From Palaemon carinicauda (Eukaryota; Arthropoda; Malacostraca; Decapoda; Palaemonidae), in the NCBI RefSeq assembly GCF_036898095.1, contig NC_090725.1, positions 205,601,501-205,665,500 on the forward strand: 64,000 nucleotides of DNA, read 5' to 3'. Of this stretch, positions 34,569 to 47,575 are shown piece after piece. Positions within the stretch are counted from its first letter, which is position 1, and every line of letters starts with the position of its first letter. Both the position numbers and the translations under genes were made by a program. A model generated the notes under the pieces. It did no database searches. It saw nothing but the letters and a program-made list of their open reading frames with translations, and had not been told where the DNA came from.

Positions 34569-35393
34569 TGATGACAGTAAATGCTGAATACTTAGCCCGA
34601 AAATAAAAATGAAATCGATAGACGATTACCAAACTCGTTTCGTCACAATAGCATTCGATTACATTATTTCAGTAACACAAGAGATCAAATCTTGGGTCTT
34701 TTGAGGCACGAAATAAAAGAGCGTAAAATCAATATCGCAACGTTGTTGCATAAGCGTATAATACATAAGCAGCATTGCAGGTAAATATTCATACATCCTT
34801 AACATGTATTACGGTATTCTTTTTGATAATGGTAATGTTTTCTTTTACTATTTTTCTTTTGTGATTACACTGTTTCCGATTTCAGTCTTTCGGTCGCTTT
34901 CTCATTAATACTATAAAGTATGTAATGCTAATTACTTGAAATCAAATGGCCTGCTAAAGTTTACAAAGTTAGTCAAAGTATCATAATACGCACAGAGTTA
35001 ATTAGAGTAATTCAGTAAAAAAGGCTTGGAATAATTTTACCATAATTTTAGAAAACCACGATATAATTGTTCCTATCTTTAACCGCTTAAAACTGTTACT
35101 CGTCTGCATTTAAAATGGTAAAGCAAGCCACTGCATAAGTTCACATTCATTTAAACTTAAACAATTCTCCATTTAACTATTGCCTCATTTGCGAACAATT
35201 TTAGAATAAAGACATGACCACGTTATGCTATTGCGCAGGTGGTGTTTGCTTATGCGTGTGTGAGTGGGTTGGGCGCGCGTCTATGTTATGAGGAAGAAGA
35301 GAACAGTTCACTTTCACACAGACCCAAACAAAAAATGCAAGGTAGGGCTCAATCTGCAGAACACGTTAGGCCGAATGCCAAAGTTGACTTATT

Positions 35394-35397
<4 letters not shown>
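34569..35397. other. Unassigned A+T-rich sequence
   Basis: Nothing recognised. Confidence 0.5.
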
Positions 35398-35442
<45 letters not shown>

Positions 35443-35514
35443 GTAGGGTTTTCAGAGACTTCAATGACAATTGATAGTTATCCAACGGATGATCAACAGT
35501 ACTTTTAGGTTTAA

Positions 35515-35564
<50 letters not shown>
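35398..35564. repeat. Two (GA)n microsatellites
   Basis: GA runs at 35398-35441 and 35518-35564. Confidence 0.95.
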
Positions 35565-35566
<2 letters not shown>

Positions 35567-36157
35567 GTAAAATTGCAATGGTGATAGGTTATGATCCATC
35601 CAAGACAAAGCTTACTTTAGTTTGAAAATGAAATCGGAATCTACTCAGACGCACACCGCACACTCACAAATTTCAGATTCAGAAATTTTTCTGTATAAGT
35701 GACTGCTGATATGTACCTTAAAGTAGTTGACAAAAGAAAAAACTAATAACCAAAAATTGTGAAAGACCATGTTTGATATTTCTCTAAATTCTGAAATTTT
35801 GAAAACAAAGGATCCATCTTTCCCCATATATGATATAACCTTATTATGTTAATAAAGATATGATTTATAACTGGAATTATGACGGGGGTGGTTAACTAGT
35901 ATCCCCACTTGAAGGAATAAAGTGGTAAAAACATCAGGTCTTTACTCATAACCCCATGAATAAATTTGCTACACAACAATCATAGAAATCCCCATAACCA
36001 CCATCTTCAGAACAAGGAAACGCCAGACATGAGGGAACAGATGGATGACGTCATATCCCACGGTTATTACGTAGTATAGCAAAGCCATTATGTAATATTA
36101 TCGAGTCACCGACCTAAAAGCACAACAGAAGTTGATCCAGTTACCCTTGAAGACGCA

Positions 36158-36160
<3 letters not shown>
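35565..36160. other. Unassigned sequence ending in a poly(A) run
   Basis: No ORF; could be the 3' part of an unrecognised retroposon given the 32-bp A run that follows. Confidence 0.4.

Positions 36161-36192
<32 letters not shown>
36161..36192 (+). repeat. Poly(A) run, 32 bp
   Basis: Pure A run, the longest homopolymer in the window. Confidence 0.97.
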
Positions 36193-36195
<3 letters not shown>

Positions 36196-36261
36196 TTACA
36201 AGACTAAAGCTGGCCAGTTTTCAGGTGTTTACTGTTACTAATGACAGTTAAAACCTAAATC

Positions 36262-36266
36262 TCTCT

Positions 36267-36309
<43 letters not shown>
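36262..36309. repeat. (CT)n microsatellite
   Basis: CT run with CCCT breaks at its left edge. Confidence 0.94.
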
Positions 36310-36311
<2 letters not shown>

Positions 36312-36859
36312 TCGCAGTCATTAAATGTTGGACGTAGATATGACTAGTTATTTTCTTTCATGTTTTTTCTAATTATTGTGACAGTAAGATGACTTCACCT
36401 CACATATTAAATATCAGGGTTTGCTGGTCACCGAAAACCAGCAATCCGTGCTCCCTGTGTTCCAAGGACACAAAAATGAAGGAAGTGCTACAGAAACTAC
36501 AGGTCTGATGAAAATATCTTCTTTTTTTGTTTTTGTTTTTTACGAGTTTATGGAAAGTCTTGTCAATGCTCAGTCTATTCTTTCGTATCAACATATTTGT
36601 AAAGGTGCAGTAGTCTATCCGCAATGTAGTTTTGGACAATTTCTAAACACTTTCGCCCACATTCTTTTAGTATGTAGAATTTTTCATTAAGTTTTATAAA
36701 CCATAGCCTATTCACATCAAAAGTTTTATTTTGATTAAGATTGTATGTATACTTATTTATGCTTCTAAGCAGCTGTATAAAATAAAGATTTTGAAATTTA
36801 ATTTAGTTTTGGAAATATGAAGTGCACACCCATATTTACTGATGCATTCACACATATAT
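36310..36859. other. Unassigned sequence
   Basis: Nothing recognised. Confidence 0.5.
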
Positions 36860-36920
36860 TAACACACATATATATAGTATATACATATATATATGTATAT
36901 ATATATATATATATATACTG

Positions 36921-36951
<31 letters not shown>

Positions 36952-37054
36952 ACACTGTATACACCCCCCACACACATTATATATATATATATATATATAT
37001 ATACATAAATATATATATATATATACACAGTATATATACATACATATTAATATA

Positions 37055-37096
<42 letters not shown>

Positions 37097-37192
37097 CAGT
37101 ATGTGTAAATACATAAATATATGAATATATATATATATATATATATCTATATATCTATATATAATACATATATATATATATATATATATATA
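36860..37192. repeat. Complex AT-rich microsatellite block
   Basis: AT runs with ACAGT, CACA and TACAT interruptions; includes a C6 run at 36963. Confidence 0.94.
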
Positions 37193-37903
37193 TCATTTGA
37201 ATATTCCTCTTTTATTCAACAGTGGGCTACTTTCCTTAATAGAATCCGTTTTCATAAGAAAAGTAAAAAACAACAGGGGACCTTACCACTACCACTAGCT
37301 GTTGAATCAGGGACGAACAATAGGCTATGTAAAGAAATATTCCACAAAAGATTTTTCATATACTTATGCATTAGGCCAATTAATATCACGTAAAAACCTA
37401 TAAAATAGACACATCAATTTTATATAAAGAACTTGTATTCTATAGCTCCCCCGATATTAATGAACTCCCTTTTAGACACTTACACACCACCAAAAAATCT
37501 TCAAACAATCTGATGCATCATCAAACCTATACAGCTGTTTTTTTTTTCCAATACAGTGTTGCTTACGTGACTCCGACATTTTTTAAATCATCTATTCTAT
37601 CTAGATCACACCCCTTCGCAAATTGTTTATCGTAACAATTTAACCCTCTTTCTTTTACTTGTGTAATATATCTCCACATTGCTTCCGTAAGCGCCAGTTT
37701 GTTTAGTAAGCCCTTAAAATTCCATTCGTTCTTTCATGGGCACTTCACTTCTCTTACAAACCTTTGGAAACATCACGTGTACTTTTCTGGCATAGGCCTA
37801 CTGTCACGTGACTCTGTCTTCTCTCACCCAACTATTTTACACTATACCTTCTATCCAATATCATATCGAATCAAATGCTTGCTTTCTTCTACCATCAGTG
37901 CTA
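37193..37903. other. Unassigned sequence
   Basis: Nothing recognised. Confidence 0.5.
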
Positions 37904-37947
<44 letters not shown>

Positions 37948-38062
37948 AAATATAATATATGTATGTATATAATATATATATATATATATATATATTTATA
38001 AATACACACACATATATATATGTATATATATATATACATACATATATATACATATATATATT
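37904..38062. repeat. Complex (AT)n/(GT)n microsatellite
   Basis: AT, GT and ACAT blocks. Confidence 0.94.
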
Positions 38063-39218
38063 TACTTATCAATCATGGAAAGGTGGAATTTAAAATAAAT
38101 ATTAACGGTAAAAGCACATATTTTTACATATGTACGAACATACATGCAATACAACCAAAGAAGGAAATTGTTTTCTGAATTCAAATCAAAAGGGAAAATG
38201 TTGAGATGTAATATACTGTTCCAATATATCATTACACGTTTGAGTTGTAGGCTACTCTTATGGATCTAGTAAAGAATGGGCCAAGCTCTAAGGGTTAAAG
38301 GCTCAAGTTTATTGTTGAGGGACGGGCCATGTAAATTACACGGGGTTCAAGAGTTCTCCGTACCACGGGCGCTTTCCTTTGTTCTGTTCTTTTATAAGAT
38401 GTTTGTTCTTTTAAAATTCTTTCTTGTGTTTATCTTCGTCTCTCATCCCCTTGTGCTTATGACCCTCTATGCATCAAGAAGAATACCCTCACTTCCTTCG
38501 GGATAAGGCATCGCTTCTCAATTCTCCGATATGCTCCGGTTGGATATAGTTTGGAGTAGAAAAAATGCAATGTTGTATGTTTTATCCGTCTCTGCATTCA
38601 GAAAACAAATAAAGATTTAAACAAAATATTCGAAGATTATGAAACTAACAATTCATGTATATTCTCCTCAGTGAGTTTTTCGTGCCTTTTTATGTCTGTA
38701 TGAATTTTAAAAGATAATATAAATATGCAATGTTGTTCACGCTCATGAACATCTTAGATCTCCCGTTCTTGACGATGAATTTAATCAACATTCTTTGCAA
38801 GTTATCAGAACGATGAAGGACATCGATTGTCTTTATGTACAGCAACCTTCACTAGCCTTGACGAAAAAATACCTAATCAATTATGTTTAATGTGTAAACT
38901 TAAATGAGTTCCTTATTACTTTTAGGTATCATTAGTCTACTCTGTAATATTCTTTTTGTATGTTGACAAGTACTTTCATGGTTCCTTAGTTACCTTGATT
39001 TATTCCTTGCAAAAGGTAGATAGTACATGCCATCAATTAGCAAAGTTACGAAATATTAAAGAGAGGGGGAAAAGAAGGAAGGAAGCAATGGGAAATCTGG
39101 AGGAGGGAAGGTTGGCCTATAAGATTCGTTAACACTTTTCTTTTGGCTCGGTAGAGATCGGACGTATCCTCTCTCTCCCTAGACTGTCATTTGACTTTTT
39201 TATTTTTCTTTTCTTTTC
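38063..39218. other. Unassigned sequence
   Basis: A 76-aa hydrophobic frame at 38276-38506 has no recognisable domain and is not called. Confidence 0.45.
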
Positions 39219-39365
39219 AAGGTGTGCCTTCATGCGGACCTGTCCTGGGCGCGAGGGTGCTGCGTGCGGTACCTTCATGAGTTCATGTCATCGATGGATA
39301 CCTACCCGCACTCTCTGTGTCCTTCGTGTAGAGGGCATCATTGCGAACAGAGTTCGCCTGCTTAA
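39219..39365 (+). pseudogene. Retroelement Gag remnant with Cys-rich CRG motif
   Basis: The frame reads GCCVRYLHEFMSSMDTYPHS then LCPSCRGHHC and stops at TAA 39363-39365. A Cys-rich block of the shape MD.HP..C..CRG..C is one I associate with Gag proteins of decapod DIRS/gypsy-type elements; that link is from memory. The TAA falls where a further C..C..W would be expected, and the next part appears in another frame, so it is broken. Directly upstream, a pyrimidine tract ends TTTTCAAG|GTGTGCC, a plausible splice acceptor. No RT lies nearby, so only this fragment remains. Confidence 0.5.
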
Positions 39366-40439
39366 TACACAGAAGATGGAATAAGAAACCGTTATCAAGC
39401 TCAAAATTGTGAACGGTGTCCGAAATATTGACTATTGAAAAAGAAAGCGAGTGGCCAGCCACACCTTCCGGGTTCATTAGGCCTTTGATAATTCAGTGTT
39501 GAGCAATGCCTGGAGGGAATTAGATTGAAAGGGAAGAAAACATGTATATCTGACCTTTCAAAAAATGTACTTAATATCTAAAGTTGCACAGTTAGGCACC
39601 TTGAATATGCTGATAGAGGTGGCATGTTGAATTAAACTTTCCTAAAAGATAACGAAAACATCTAATGAAACTAGAAAATAAGTTGAAATAGTATTTTGAA
39701 GGCGCTAAACTTTTTTACGTGATCGGAATTTAGGCATCGTTACAATATCATACTTGGTGGGTAAAGAATAAGTATTATGAGACAGTGTAAAAAAAAAAAA
39801 GAAAGAAAAATAACAGGTTAAAGGTAAAAGGTATTTGAACAGTAAAAATATCGGGAAAAGCAAGAATTAGAAGATATTCTACAAAGCATATGATTGTCGA
39901 CCGAAAAAAGAAGTCTGCCCTAAGAAGCCTTATGCCAGAATTTCACTTGCTCTAAGATTTCCACAGTCCTGAGAAGATAGCCAAACATCACTGAGATCAG
40001 ACAGAAAAAATGGTCGTCCTCATATGGAAGGTTGTATAGGTAGACTAGAAAAAAATAAGGGTAGCAACTAACGTACTTAAAAAGCAAGAGATAAACAAGT
40101 TTTTAAATATTCTGTTGACCGTGAAGTCAAGGCAATAGGAAGAAGTTGGGAGAATTGGAGCTATCCTTTTATTTTATTTTTTTTTTTTTGGTCGGGGTGA
40201 GGCGGATGGCAAAGCAACTACATGAAAATTAAGACCTTTATACAGGAAGAATTTATCACAAATTCTCTGTAAATGCAAACGACTACAAATCTTATAAGCA
40301 GTGGTGATACTATGTTTGAAGAGATAAGAGTCGGGAGGAGCAGGAGCAGGAGCAGATGCATTTAAATCTCTGGAATAAGAGTTGGATGTGAAATGAAAGC
40401 TGAAAAAATCAACTGATTTGGCTCAGCTCGAAGGAGATT
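39366..40439. other. Unassigned sequence
   Basis: Purine-rich in parts (39780-40350); nothing recognised. Confidence 0.5.
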
Positions 40440-40457
40440 TTGTATATATATACACAC

Positions 40458-40490
<33 letters not shown>

Positions 40491-40542
40491 AATATATATA
40501 AAATACTATATATAATATATACTATATATATATATGTATAGT

Positions 40543-40574
<32 letters not shown>

Positions 40575-40805
40575 TTATTTATATATACATGTAATACACA
40601 CACACTTATAGTATATTATATATATATATTATATGGTATATATATAGATGATATATACAGTATATATAATATGTATGTATATATATAAGCATATATATAT
40701 ATATGTATGTATATATAGTATATATATATACACGCACACACACACCACATATATATATATATATATATATGTATGTATATATACATATCTATCTATCTAT
40801 CTATC

Positions 40806-40837
<32 letters not shown>

Positions 40838-40909
40838 TATATACTAGTAGTTATATATATAAAGAGAGAGAGAGAGAGGAGAGAGATGGAGAGAGAGAGA
40901 GAGAGAGAT
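40440..40909. repeat. Complex AT-rich block ending in (GA)n
   Basis: AT with many TAG/ACA breaks, an ATCT block at about 40788-40808, a CA block, and a GA tail 40861-40909. Confidence 0.93.
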
Positions 40910-41199
40910 GTAATCAACCATAGAAAAGCCTTGAAAAAGTTTACTCTGAAACTCGTTTGGCATTGCTAAAAGTTCGGAATACGTTCACTGTATATTTATG
41001 ATTTTTTTTTTGCTATCTCCGAAGGTTATCAGTAGTCGAAGGAAAAAAAGAAGTGCGGCCCAAGTTACGTGTGGAATAAGAATGGCGCCTACTATTTCAG
41101 GAAAGAAGCTTATGGGCTTCAGATACAACAACAACAAAGTTACTGAGAAAAGTTATGTAAGAGAATATTTCATATACCAGGCCCTCTACACCCCAAGTA

Positions 41200-41420
41200 A
41201 TATATATATAGTATATATATACTACATATATAGTATACTATATATATGTATATATAGTACATATATATATATATATACTATATGTATACATATATATTAT
41301 TTTATATATATACATATATATGTATAATATATATATATATATATATACATACATATATACTATATATAGTATATAATGTATTATATATATATATATAGTA
41401 TACATATATATATATATACA
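41200..41420. repeat. Complex (AT)n block
   Basis: AT runs broken by TAGTATA and TACATA words. Confidence 0.92.
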
Positions 41421-41610
41421 GACACTGTGTACGTGACCGTCAAAAATGATGTCTAATTATCTAGATAGATATTCGCACACATGCAAACGAACACACAGAT
41501 TCAACCCTTAACATCCCCTCCTACTTCCCTAACTACATCAGCTGGCTCATCAATTTGTGGGAGAGTTTGGTTTCTGAGTATATCTCTCGGACTCTTGATC
41601 TTTATTACAT

Positions 41611-41666
41611 ATATATATATATATATATATACATACACATACATATATATTATGTATATATATACG
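41611..41666. repeat. (AT)n microsatellite
   Basis: AT run with ACATACACATAC break. Confidence 0.93.
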
Positions 41667-41884
41667 TTATTTATTAAGCATATTTTCAAAAGGCAGTTGC
41701 ACATTTTGACGGGCAGTTACACACTCCAGCCGGAAAAGCCTAAGTAGAAGGCTAAAAAGACAAATAGGCCCCAATACGGAAATTTAGAAAATAAAATATT
41801 TGCCATATAAGGTAAATAACAAAGTGTAATTGGTTATATAAATACCCACATAAATTATGGAACGATACGTGTGTCAGTGCTCCT

Positions 41885-41995
41885 CAAAAACAAAAGCATT
41901 TGCATCAGGTTCGAACTTCTGAAGGACCACCGATTCAACCTATTTTATTAATCAAGAAGATAAATTCCACAATTTGGTCACAAACGAAATGCAAC
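41885..41995 (-). mobile_element. Small fragment of LINE family C
   Basis: AGCATTTGCATCAGGTTCGAACTTCTGAAGG..GATTCAACC..TCCACAATTTGGT parallels 63484-63565 in the LINE at the right edge (AACATTTGCTCCAACTTTGAACTTTTGAAG..GATTCAACC..TCCACAATTTGAT). Only about 110 bp remain. Confidence 0.65.
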
Positions 41996-42001
41996 TTCAA
42001 G

Positions 42002-42007
<6 letters not shown>

Positions 42008-42047
<40 letters not shown>

Positions 42048-42048
42048 T
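42008..42048. repeat. (CT)n microsatellite
   Basis: CT with one TTC slip. Confidence 0.94.
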
Positions 42049-42720
42049 CACATCATTTTATTCCAAGGCAAAATTAAAGAATTTTACAGATGAAATTTTA
42101 TCTGAATTCATTAATTTGATTTAGATTAAATTATATCTAATTATATCTAAACATCAAACAAAATATTCTGAGCTGTTAATTATGTTAAGTAAAGTTAGAT
42201 ACTAGCACTTAACACCATTTTGATACATTTAAGTTCCGTCATTTTATTTCAATAATAATAATAAACATCTCAATTTTTCAGGAGCAATTAAATCTTTTGT
42301 ACTGTATGAAATGGAAGATTTCATAAGAAAAAGTAAGACAGTCAGAATTGATTACATGCCTATCACGACGTGGTTGATGGTATAGTTTGAAAATAATAAT
42401 CATAATTGTTATTTTTTTTTTTGTATAGCAAGTACAATGAAGCAATTGAACGATGACGTGAGAAATCATACCGAGACCCCTGTTTAAGGAATAAAAAAGA
42501 ACTAAAGTTTTGTCCAATAATTTAGGATTTAAGTGTCAGCTGCTGAACACCACAGGAGGAAAATATTTAAATCATACAAAATTATATATAACAGAGTAAT
42601 AATAGTAAAATTGAATTAAGTAAAATATAAAAGAAGAAAAGACATGCTACGGAAGTTGTTTCTGATACAAGACACAACAGGAGCATACCATCCTTAAAAT
42701 CGACAACTTTTCTCCTGGAA
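42049..42720. other. Unassigned A+T-rich sequence
   Basis: Nothing recognised. Confidence 0.5.
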
Positions 42721-42769
42721 GGTCTCTCTCTCTCTCTCTCCTCTCCTCTCTCTCTCTCTCTCTCTCTCT
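42721..42769. repeat. (CT)n microsatellite
   Basis: CT with CTCC slips. Confidence 0.94.
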
Positions 42770-43449
42770 CCAACTGGACAAGAACATCTGTCCTGCCCCT
42801 TTCTTCTAGGTAAGGACTACCAAAGAGACGGCCACATAAGACACCCTCTGGGTTTAGTACCCGTGAGAAGAACCCTTTTACTTTCTTTTACTACCCTCCT
42901 GATACTCATATACCATTGACGTTGTGGAAAGGTTTGGAAGTCGAGTCATTTGATTGTTTGCCTGGAATTTCCATCCATGTGGATTTTTTAGACGCTTCTG
43001 TTTTCCTAATTTGTTTCTTAAGTTTTTTCACGCGAAGACTTTTCGAGAAAACTAATAGTCACTGGATGGAGCTTTCTATAAAAAAAGTCAGTTTTGAATC
43101 AAAACCAATGCATTGTTTCCGATTCGTTTTCACTCGTTTGCCTTTTCTGACTCATGAAGTTACCTTCTCGATAATTCATTCTTTTCACATCATAAATCGA
43201 TTTTAGTATGTTTTAGTGAAGTACAAACTCATAGCTTGAGTGATAATGATCTTACACTAAGCACAGGACGGGATCCACTTAGAGGGTAATATGATCTCTA
43301 GGCCATCATCATTTGCGTGAAGAGGACAAAGCAATCAATCGTAATGCCATAAGAAAAAATTAAAAAAGGGTAAGTTTATCTACATCAATAAAATAATATA
43401 CTTGATAACTATCAGCACTTACAATTTTAGTGTTTATTAAAAGAAAAAT
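42770..43449. other. Unassigned sequence
   Basis: A 96-aa frame at 42916-43206 has no recognisable features and is not called. Confidence 0.45.
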
Positions 43450-44000
43450 AATAAGGTTAAAGTAATGATGAAACAGACAGTGTGGGCAACTGATAGTCCA
43501 GATTAATTGAACGTCAGCATGGATAGTGGAAGTATGGAAGAGGATACTTAGTATAGGTTCTTACTTAGGAGTAGCTTGACAGTTGAGGTCAATCGCTTAA
43601 CAAATGGAGTAAAATACATGGTTTAAGAAGAAGAGGTGGATGTCTTAGAAGTACAAAGGGATAAAGATTGAATGAATTGTTAAGCCAGCTCTTACTCATG
43701 GAAGGTGTGTGGGAGCGTTCAATTTGCATGATAGGATGTAAATTCAGGAATAACAAAGAAGGATTGGGATGGGAAAGAAATATGGGTTTAGATAAAGAAG
43801 GGGGTACAGAGATCAAGACCTTGTTATGAAACACTTGTATAAGAAGATTAAAAGTGAAGGAAAAAGCTGTATGGGGCAAACATGAACTTGGAGGAAGCTT
43901 ATCATAGAATCAGCGGAGAGATAAAGGCATACTGATAAGCAGTTTAAAGCAATCAGAAAATTTTATGGCAGAATTGCAGTGTCATAGATTATGATAAGAG
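43450..44000 (+). mobile_element. Possible LINE remnant
   Basis: Broken frames include a NMNLEEAYHRI-like word near 43880 (compare the RT motif-A word DLEKAYDRV) and VEVNRLTNGVK near 43590. Scrambled order and many stops; low certainty. Confidence 0.3.
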
Positions 44001-44363
44001 GGAGACTAGTTGGGAGTGAAGCCATTCTGAGACAAAGATGAGTTATTTTTAAGGCAGATACATTTATTTTTGATTCGAGAGGCGAGAGAGAGGACAGTGG
44101 TTGTAGGTGCAAAAAATGTGATATAAAAACAATAGGCTCTTTTAAAGGGGACGAGGATTTCATATATCTCCAGGTAAAAGCTATACAATGAACCCAATCT
44201 TGATTTTTCTTGCTGCTGAAGTAGACAATTTCACCTGAATGATAACTGAAAACGGGAAAGCCTATGACAACTGCCAATCACCACAAATCTTGCCAGCGTG
44301 TGTGCAGCCTTGCTGATAGTGATTGGTTAAAAGAGGATAATATAAGCCATTCATTAACACGTA
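44001..44363. other. Unassigned sequence
   Basis: Nothing recognised. Confidence 0.5.
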
Positions 44364-45070
44364 ATTATTGTCATTATTATTATCATAAGGTAAGCTACAA
44401 CCTTAGTTGGAAAAGCAGGATGCTATAGGTCCAAGGGATGCAATAAGGAAAAAGATAGCCCAATGAGGAAAGGTAACAAAGAAACAAACAAATTGCAAGA
44501 GAAGTAATGAAAAATTAGAATGAAATACTTTAAGAACACTAACAACAATAGATTAGATCTTTCATATATAAACTATAAAAACTTAAAAAAAAAAAAAAAA
44601 ACTAGAGGAAGAAAAATAAGATTGAAGTGTGCCCCCAAGCATGAGAATTCTAACTCAAGACAGTAGATGACTATGATACAGAGGCTATGACACTACCCTA
44701 GATTAGAGAACAATGGTTTGATTTTGGAGTGTCCTTCCCCAAGAAGAGCTGCTTACCATAGATAGCTAAAGAGTCTCTTCAACCCTTACTAACAGATAAG
44801 TATCCACAGAACAATTACATTGCAGTAGTTAACCCTTTAAGCGAAGAAGAATTGTTTGGTAATCTCATTGTTGTCAGGTGTATGGGAACATAGGAGAATA
44901 TGGAAAGAATAGGCCAGACTATTCGGTGTATGTGTAGGCAAAGGAAAAACGAGCTCTAACCAGAGAGAGGCTTCCAATGTAGTACAATCTAGCCAGTCAA
45001 AGGACTCAATAACTCTCTAGTGGTAGTATCTCAACAGTGGATCGTGCCCTGGCCAACCTACTACCATCAA
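44364..45070 (-). mobile_element. (ATT)n-tailed retroelement, copy 4 (longest)
   Basis: Same family as 18.3 and 19.7 kb. Tail is short and impure (44364-44388), then GGTAAGCTACAACCTTAGTTGGAAAAGCAGGATGCTATAG. This copy reaches the most 5' part seen, GTAGTATCTCAACAGTGGAT and CCCTGGCCAACCTACTACC, also present at 49540-49580. No coding capacity found. Confidence 0.82.
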
Positions 45071-45560
45071 GAAGCTATATTTAGGGATGACTTGCTTACA
45101 CACGCGGGATGACTAGACGAATTGGCTAAAAAAATGCTTTGTTTCCACCATTTTTTTTTTCTTGAACATTTGCTGCTATAACGAAATATCCACACGCATT
45201 CAAGCATTGGTATGGCAGCATGAGTTTTTTACCCCCTTGCCGAAGTGTGGTTGGTTTAATAAGATGCTTGCAATACAAATAAGAGTCAGTGTTTCCAATG
45301 TTTGTGTGGTACCCTCCTTGCTTCACGATATTTGGACGGCCTTTATGAGGACACTGGCTCAAGAACATAATATGATATATTTCATTGTTTTGGTAAAAGA
45401 CTTATCCTTGGAATACAGTTCTAATCTAATCTATACCTAAATAAATAGAAAAGTTCCATGGGAAATGTATAACAGCTGACTCCTAAAATCAAAACTGTAA
45501 AGAGACACAAAACAAGGTAAAAGCTTTGGAAGACCTCGTTTGGGTACTGGTTTGGTTTTG
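45071..45560. other. Unassigned sequence
   Basis: A 92-aa frame (45162-45440) overlaps an 80-aa frame on the other strand; neither is recognisable. Confidence 0.45.
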
Positions 45561-45850
45561 AAGGTTAAAGCTGCTCATGAATGGTAGACATACGGGACAG
45601 TGACAATGCCCTAGCAGGACAATGCCCTAGTCTAGAAGCTGACCATATATACATAATTTTAGCACCCAAGTCCCTTTTCCACATAAGCAAGGACCAGGCA
45701 AGACCAGGCAATGGCTGCTGATGACTCAGCAGGTAGACCTATAGGCTCCACCAAACACCCACATCCAGGATAGTGAGGTTGCAGACACATCAAGAAACGA
45801 TCGAGCTGGAGTGTGACTAGACTCGAACCAGAGTGTTACACGCTAGCTAA
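45561..45850 (-). mobile_element. tRNA-derived SINE, diverged copy
   Basis: Shares body words with 59117-59437: GCTCATG.ATGG, TGACCATATATACATA, CAGGCAATGGCTG, AGGCTCCACCAAACACCCACATCC. On the minus strand a pol III B-box-like GGTTCGAGT occurs at 45822-45829. The tRNA-like head is more decayed than in the other copy, and a 12-bp segment GACCAGGCAAGA is duplicated in the body. Confidence 0.68.
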
Positions 45851-46221
45851 AGTTTCGTGCAGTTGAATTTCTATAAACAAATATGGTTATTCCCGTTTTC
45901 GATAATTAGCATCGATAAGTCACAAAAACTAGATCTGTTTAAAACTATTATGTAGACATGGAATAAGGATATAAATAGATATTAAAATGAATATAATATA
46001 ATCTGAAATAGAGCTCCACATAAGGGTTAGGTATCATGACGAATGCAATTAATGTCACTATCATCATCTTCACCATTAAGGAAAAGAACCTTTAAATCAA
46101 AATGGCAATTTTTCACAAAGTATTGAGGTAATTGTTGATTGCTTTATTTGTTGCTATACAAACTAATTAATATTTTTGGTGGTCTTAGAACACACGAATA
46201 TGACAAGAACACAAACGTATT

Positions 46222-46224
<3 letters not shown>
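45851..46224. other. Unassigned sequence
   Basis: Nothing recognised. Confidence 0.5.
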
Positions 46225-46252
<28 letters not shown>

Positions 46253-46283
46253 CTGTATATATATATATATGTGTATATATATA

Positions 46284-46371
<88 letters not shown>
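46225..46371. repeat. (AT)n microsatellite
   Basis: About 145 bp AT with CTG and GTG breaks near the left end. Confidence 0.95.
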
Positions 46372-46374
<3 letters not shown>

Positions 46375-47266
46375 GTACATTAGATCTGCAGATTACCTAC
46401 CCATGAGGCTGAAGAAGTCCTGGCATAGCTACAGTGCTTACATCCACTTCTCTACCCTAACGAGATTTAACAGAATAACTCCACAAAACCTCTTAAGTGC
46501 GATGACCAAGTATAACTAGATTACTACCCCAGGATGCTAAAATGTCGGCTTTGTATATCTAACAGAAAAACATAAAAGCAAGGAAAGTTGGGATGTCTCC
46601 CAGTGCCAGTGCTGTGTAGTCAGTGCAAAACGATGTGTGTACATATAGTCAGCATCCAAAGCTTAGGTCAAGGTCTTTGAGGTAGATGCATACCAAGATA
46701 TCGGTTCCTCCTCGAGGCATTGACTATCGTTTGAGGGGGTGATGAGGAACTTGATATTCTCATAGGGTGAGTAAATGGGTACGCACGCGTGTCTTTCTTT
46801 CTGGGAAGGTCGAAGGGACAACACTCAGTGACCCTGTGAAGTCAGATACTGTTACAGATTCAGTTAGCTTTTTGCTGGCACGGGGTCTTGCTTCATTCGC
46901 AGTCCGTGATGATTAACGGGACTAGAATCCAAACCGAGGTAATCAACAAAAACGATACAAATCAGGGTAATAAGAAGCAAACACGAAATGCCAAATATTG
47001 GCAACAATTAAGAAACCACAAACAGAGTAATCTTGAAATTGCTGACCTCACATTCAATTGGGAGATGTTGTACAACAGGCGTTACCTGCATTCATAAAAA
47101 GATATCTTCGAAAGTACATTTCTTGTACATTACAATATGAATAAAGAGACAAGAATGGATTTTAAAATTCTAATCTGCACCTTTGCGGCTTATGACCTTC
47201 ACAAACAGACGTTGTCCAAGTGCGGCAGGTGTCGAATGCTGCAGTTAAGAAAGTACCTTGAACGTA
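46372..47266. other. Unassigned sequence
   Basis: A 69-aa Asn/Gln-rich frame at 46888-47097 is unrecognised and not called. Confidence 0.45.
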
Positions 47267-47296
47267 AATACTTTATTTATTTATTTATTTATTTAT

Positions 47297-47357
<61 letters not shown>

Positions 47358-47374
47358 TATTATTATTATTATTA

Positions 47375-47428
<54 letters not shown>

Positions 47429-47487
47429 GCTATATTTAAATGTTTAAAACATGTATTAGGAAAGTATTTTATTGATATCTTTATTGA

Positions 47488-47573
<86 letters not shown>
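47267..47573. repeat. (ATTT)n-(ATT)n and (CT)n microsatellites
   Basis: ATTT 47267-47297, ATT to 47428 with three single-base breaks, then after 60 bp a CT run 47490-47573. No retroelement body follows the ATT run. Confidence 0.95.

Positions 47574-47575
<2 letters not shown>

Noticed and set aside
36046..36053. TGACGTCA, a consensus CRE site
   Set aside because: A single 8-bp match is expected by chance in 64 kb and no gene or promoter lies nearby.
36121..36192. 32-bp poly(A) as the tail of a processed pseudogene
   Set aside because: No coding remnant upstream and no target duplication that I could find; left as a homopolymer.
41900..41920. GGTTCGAACTT as a tRNA or pol III B box
   Set aside because: It lies in a fragment of LINE family C where the homologous sequence (CTTTGAACTT) is not a B box; no A box at the right distance.
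47267..47573. The ATT array as another retroelement tail
   Set aside because: Neither side carries the body sequence seen next to the other ATT tails.
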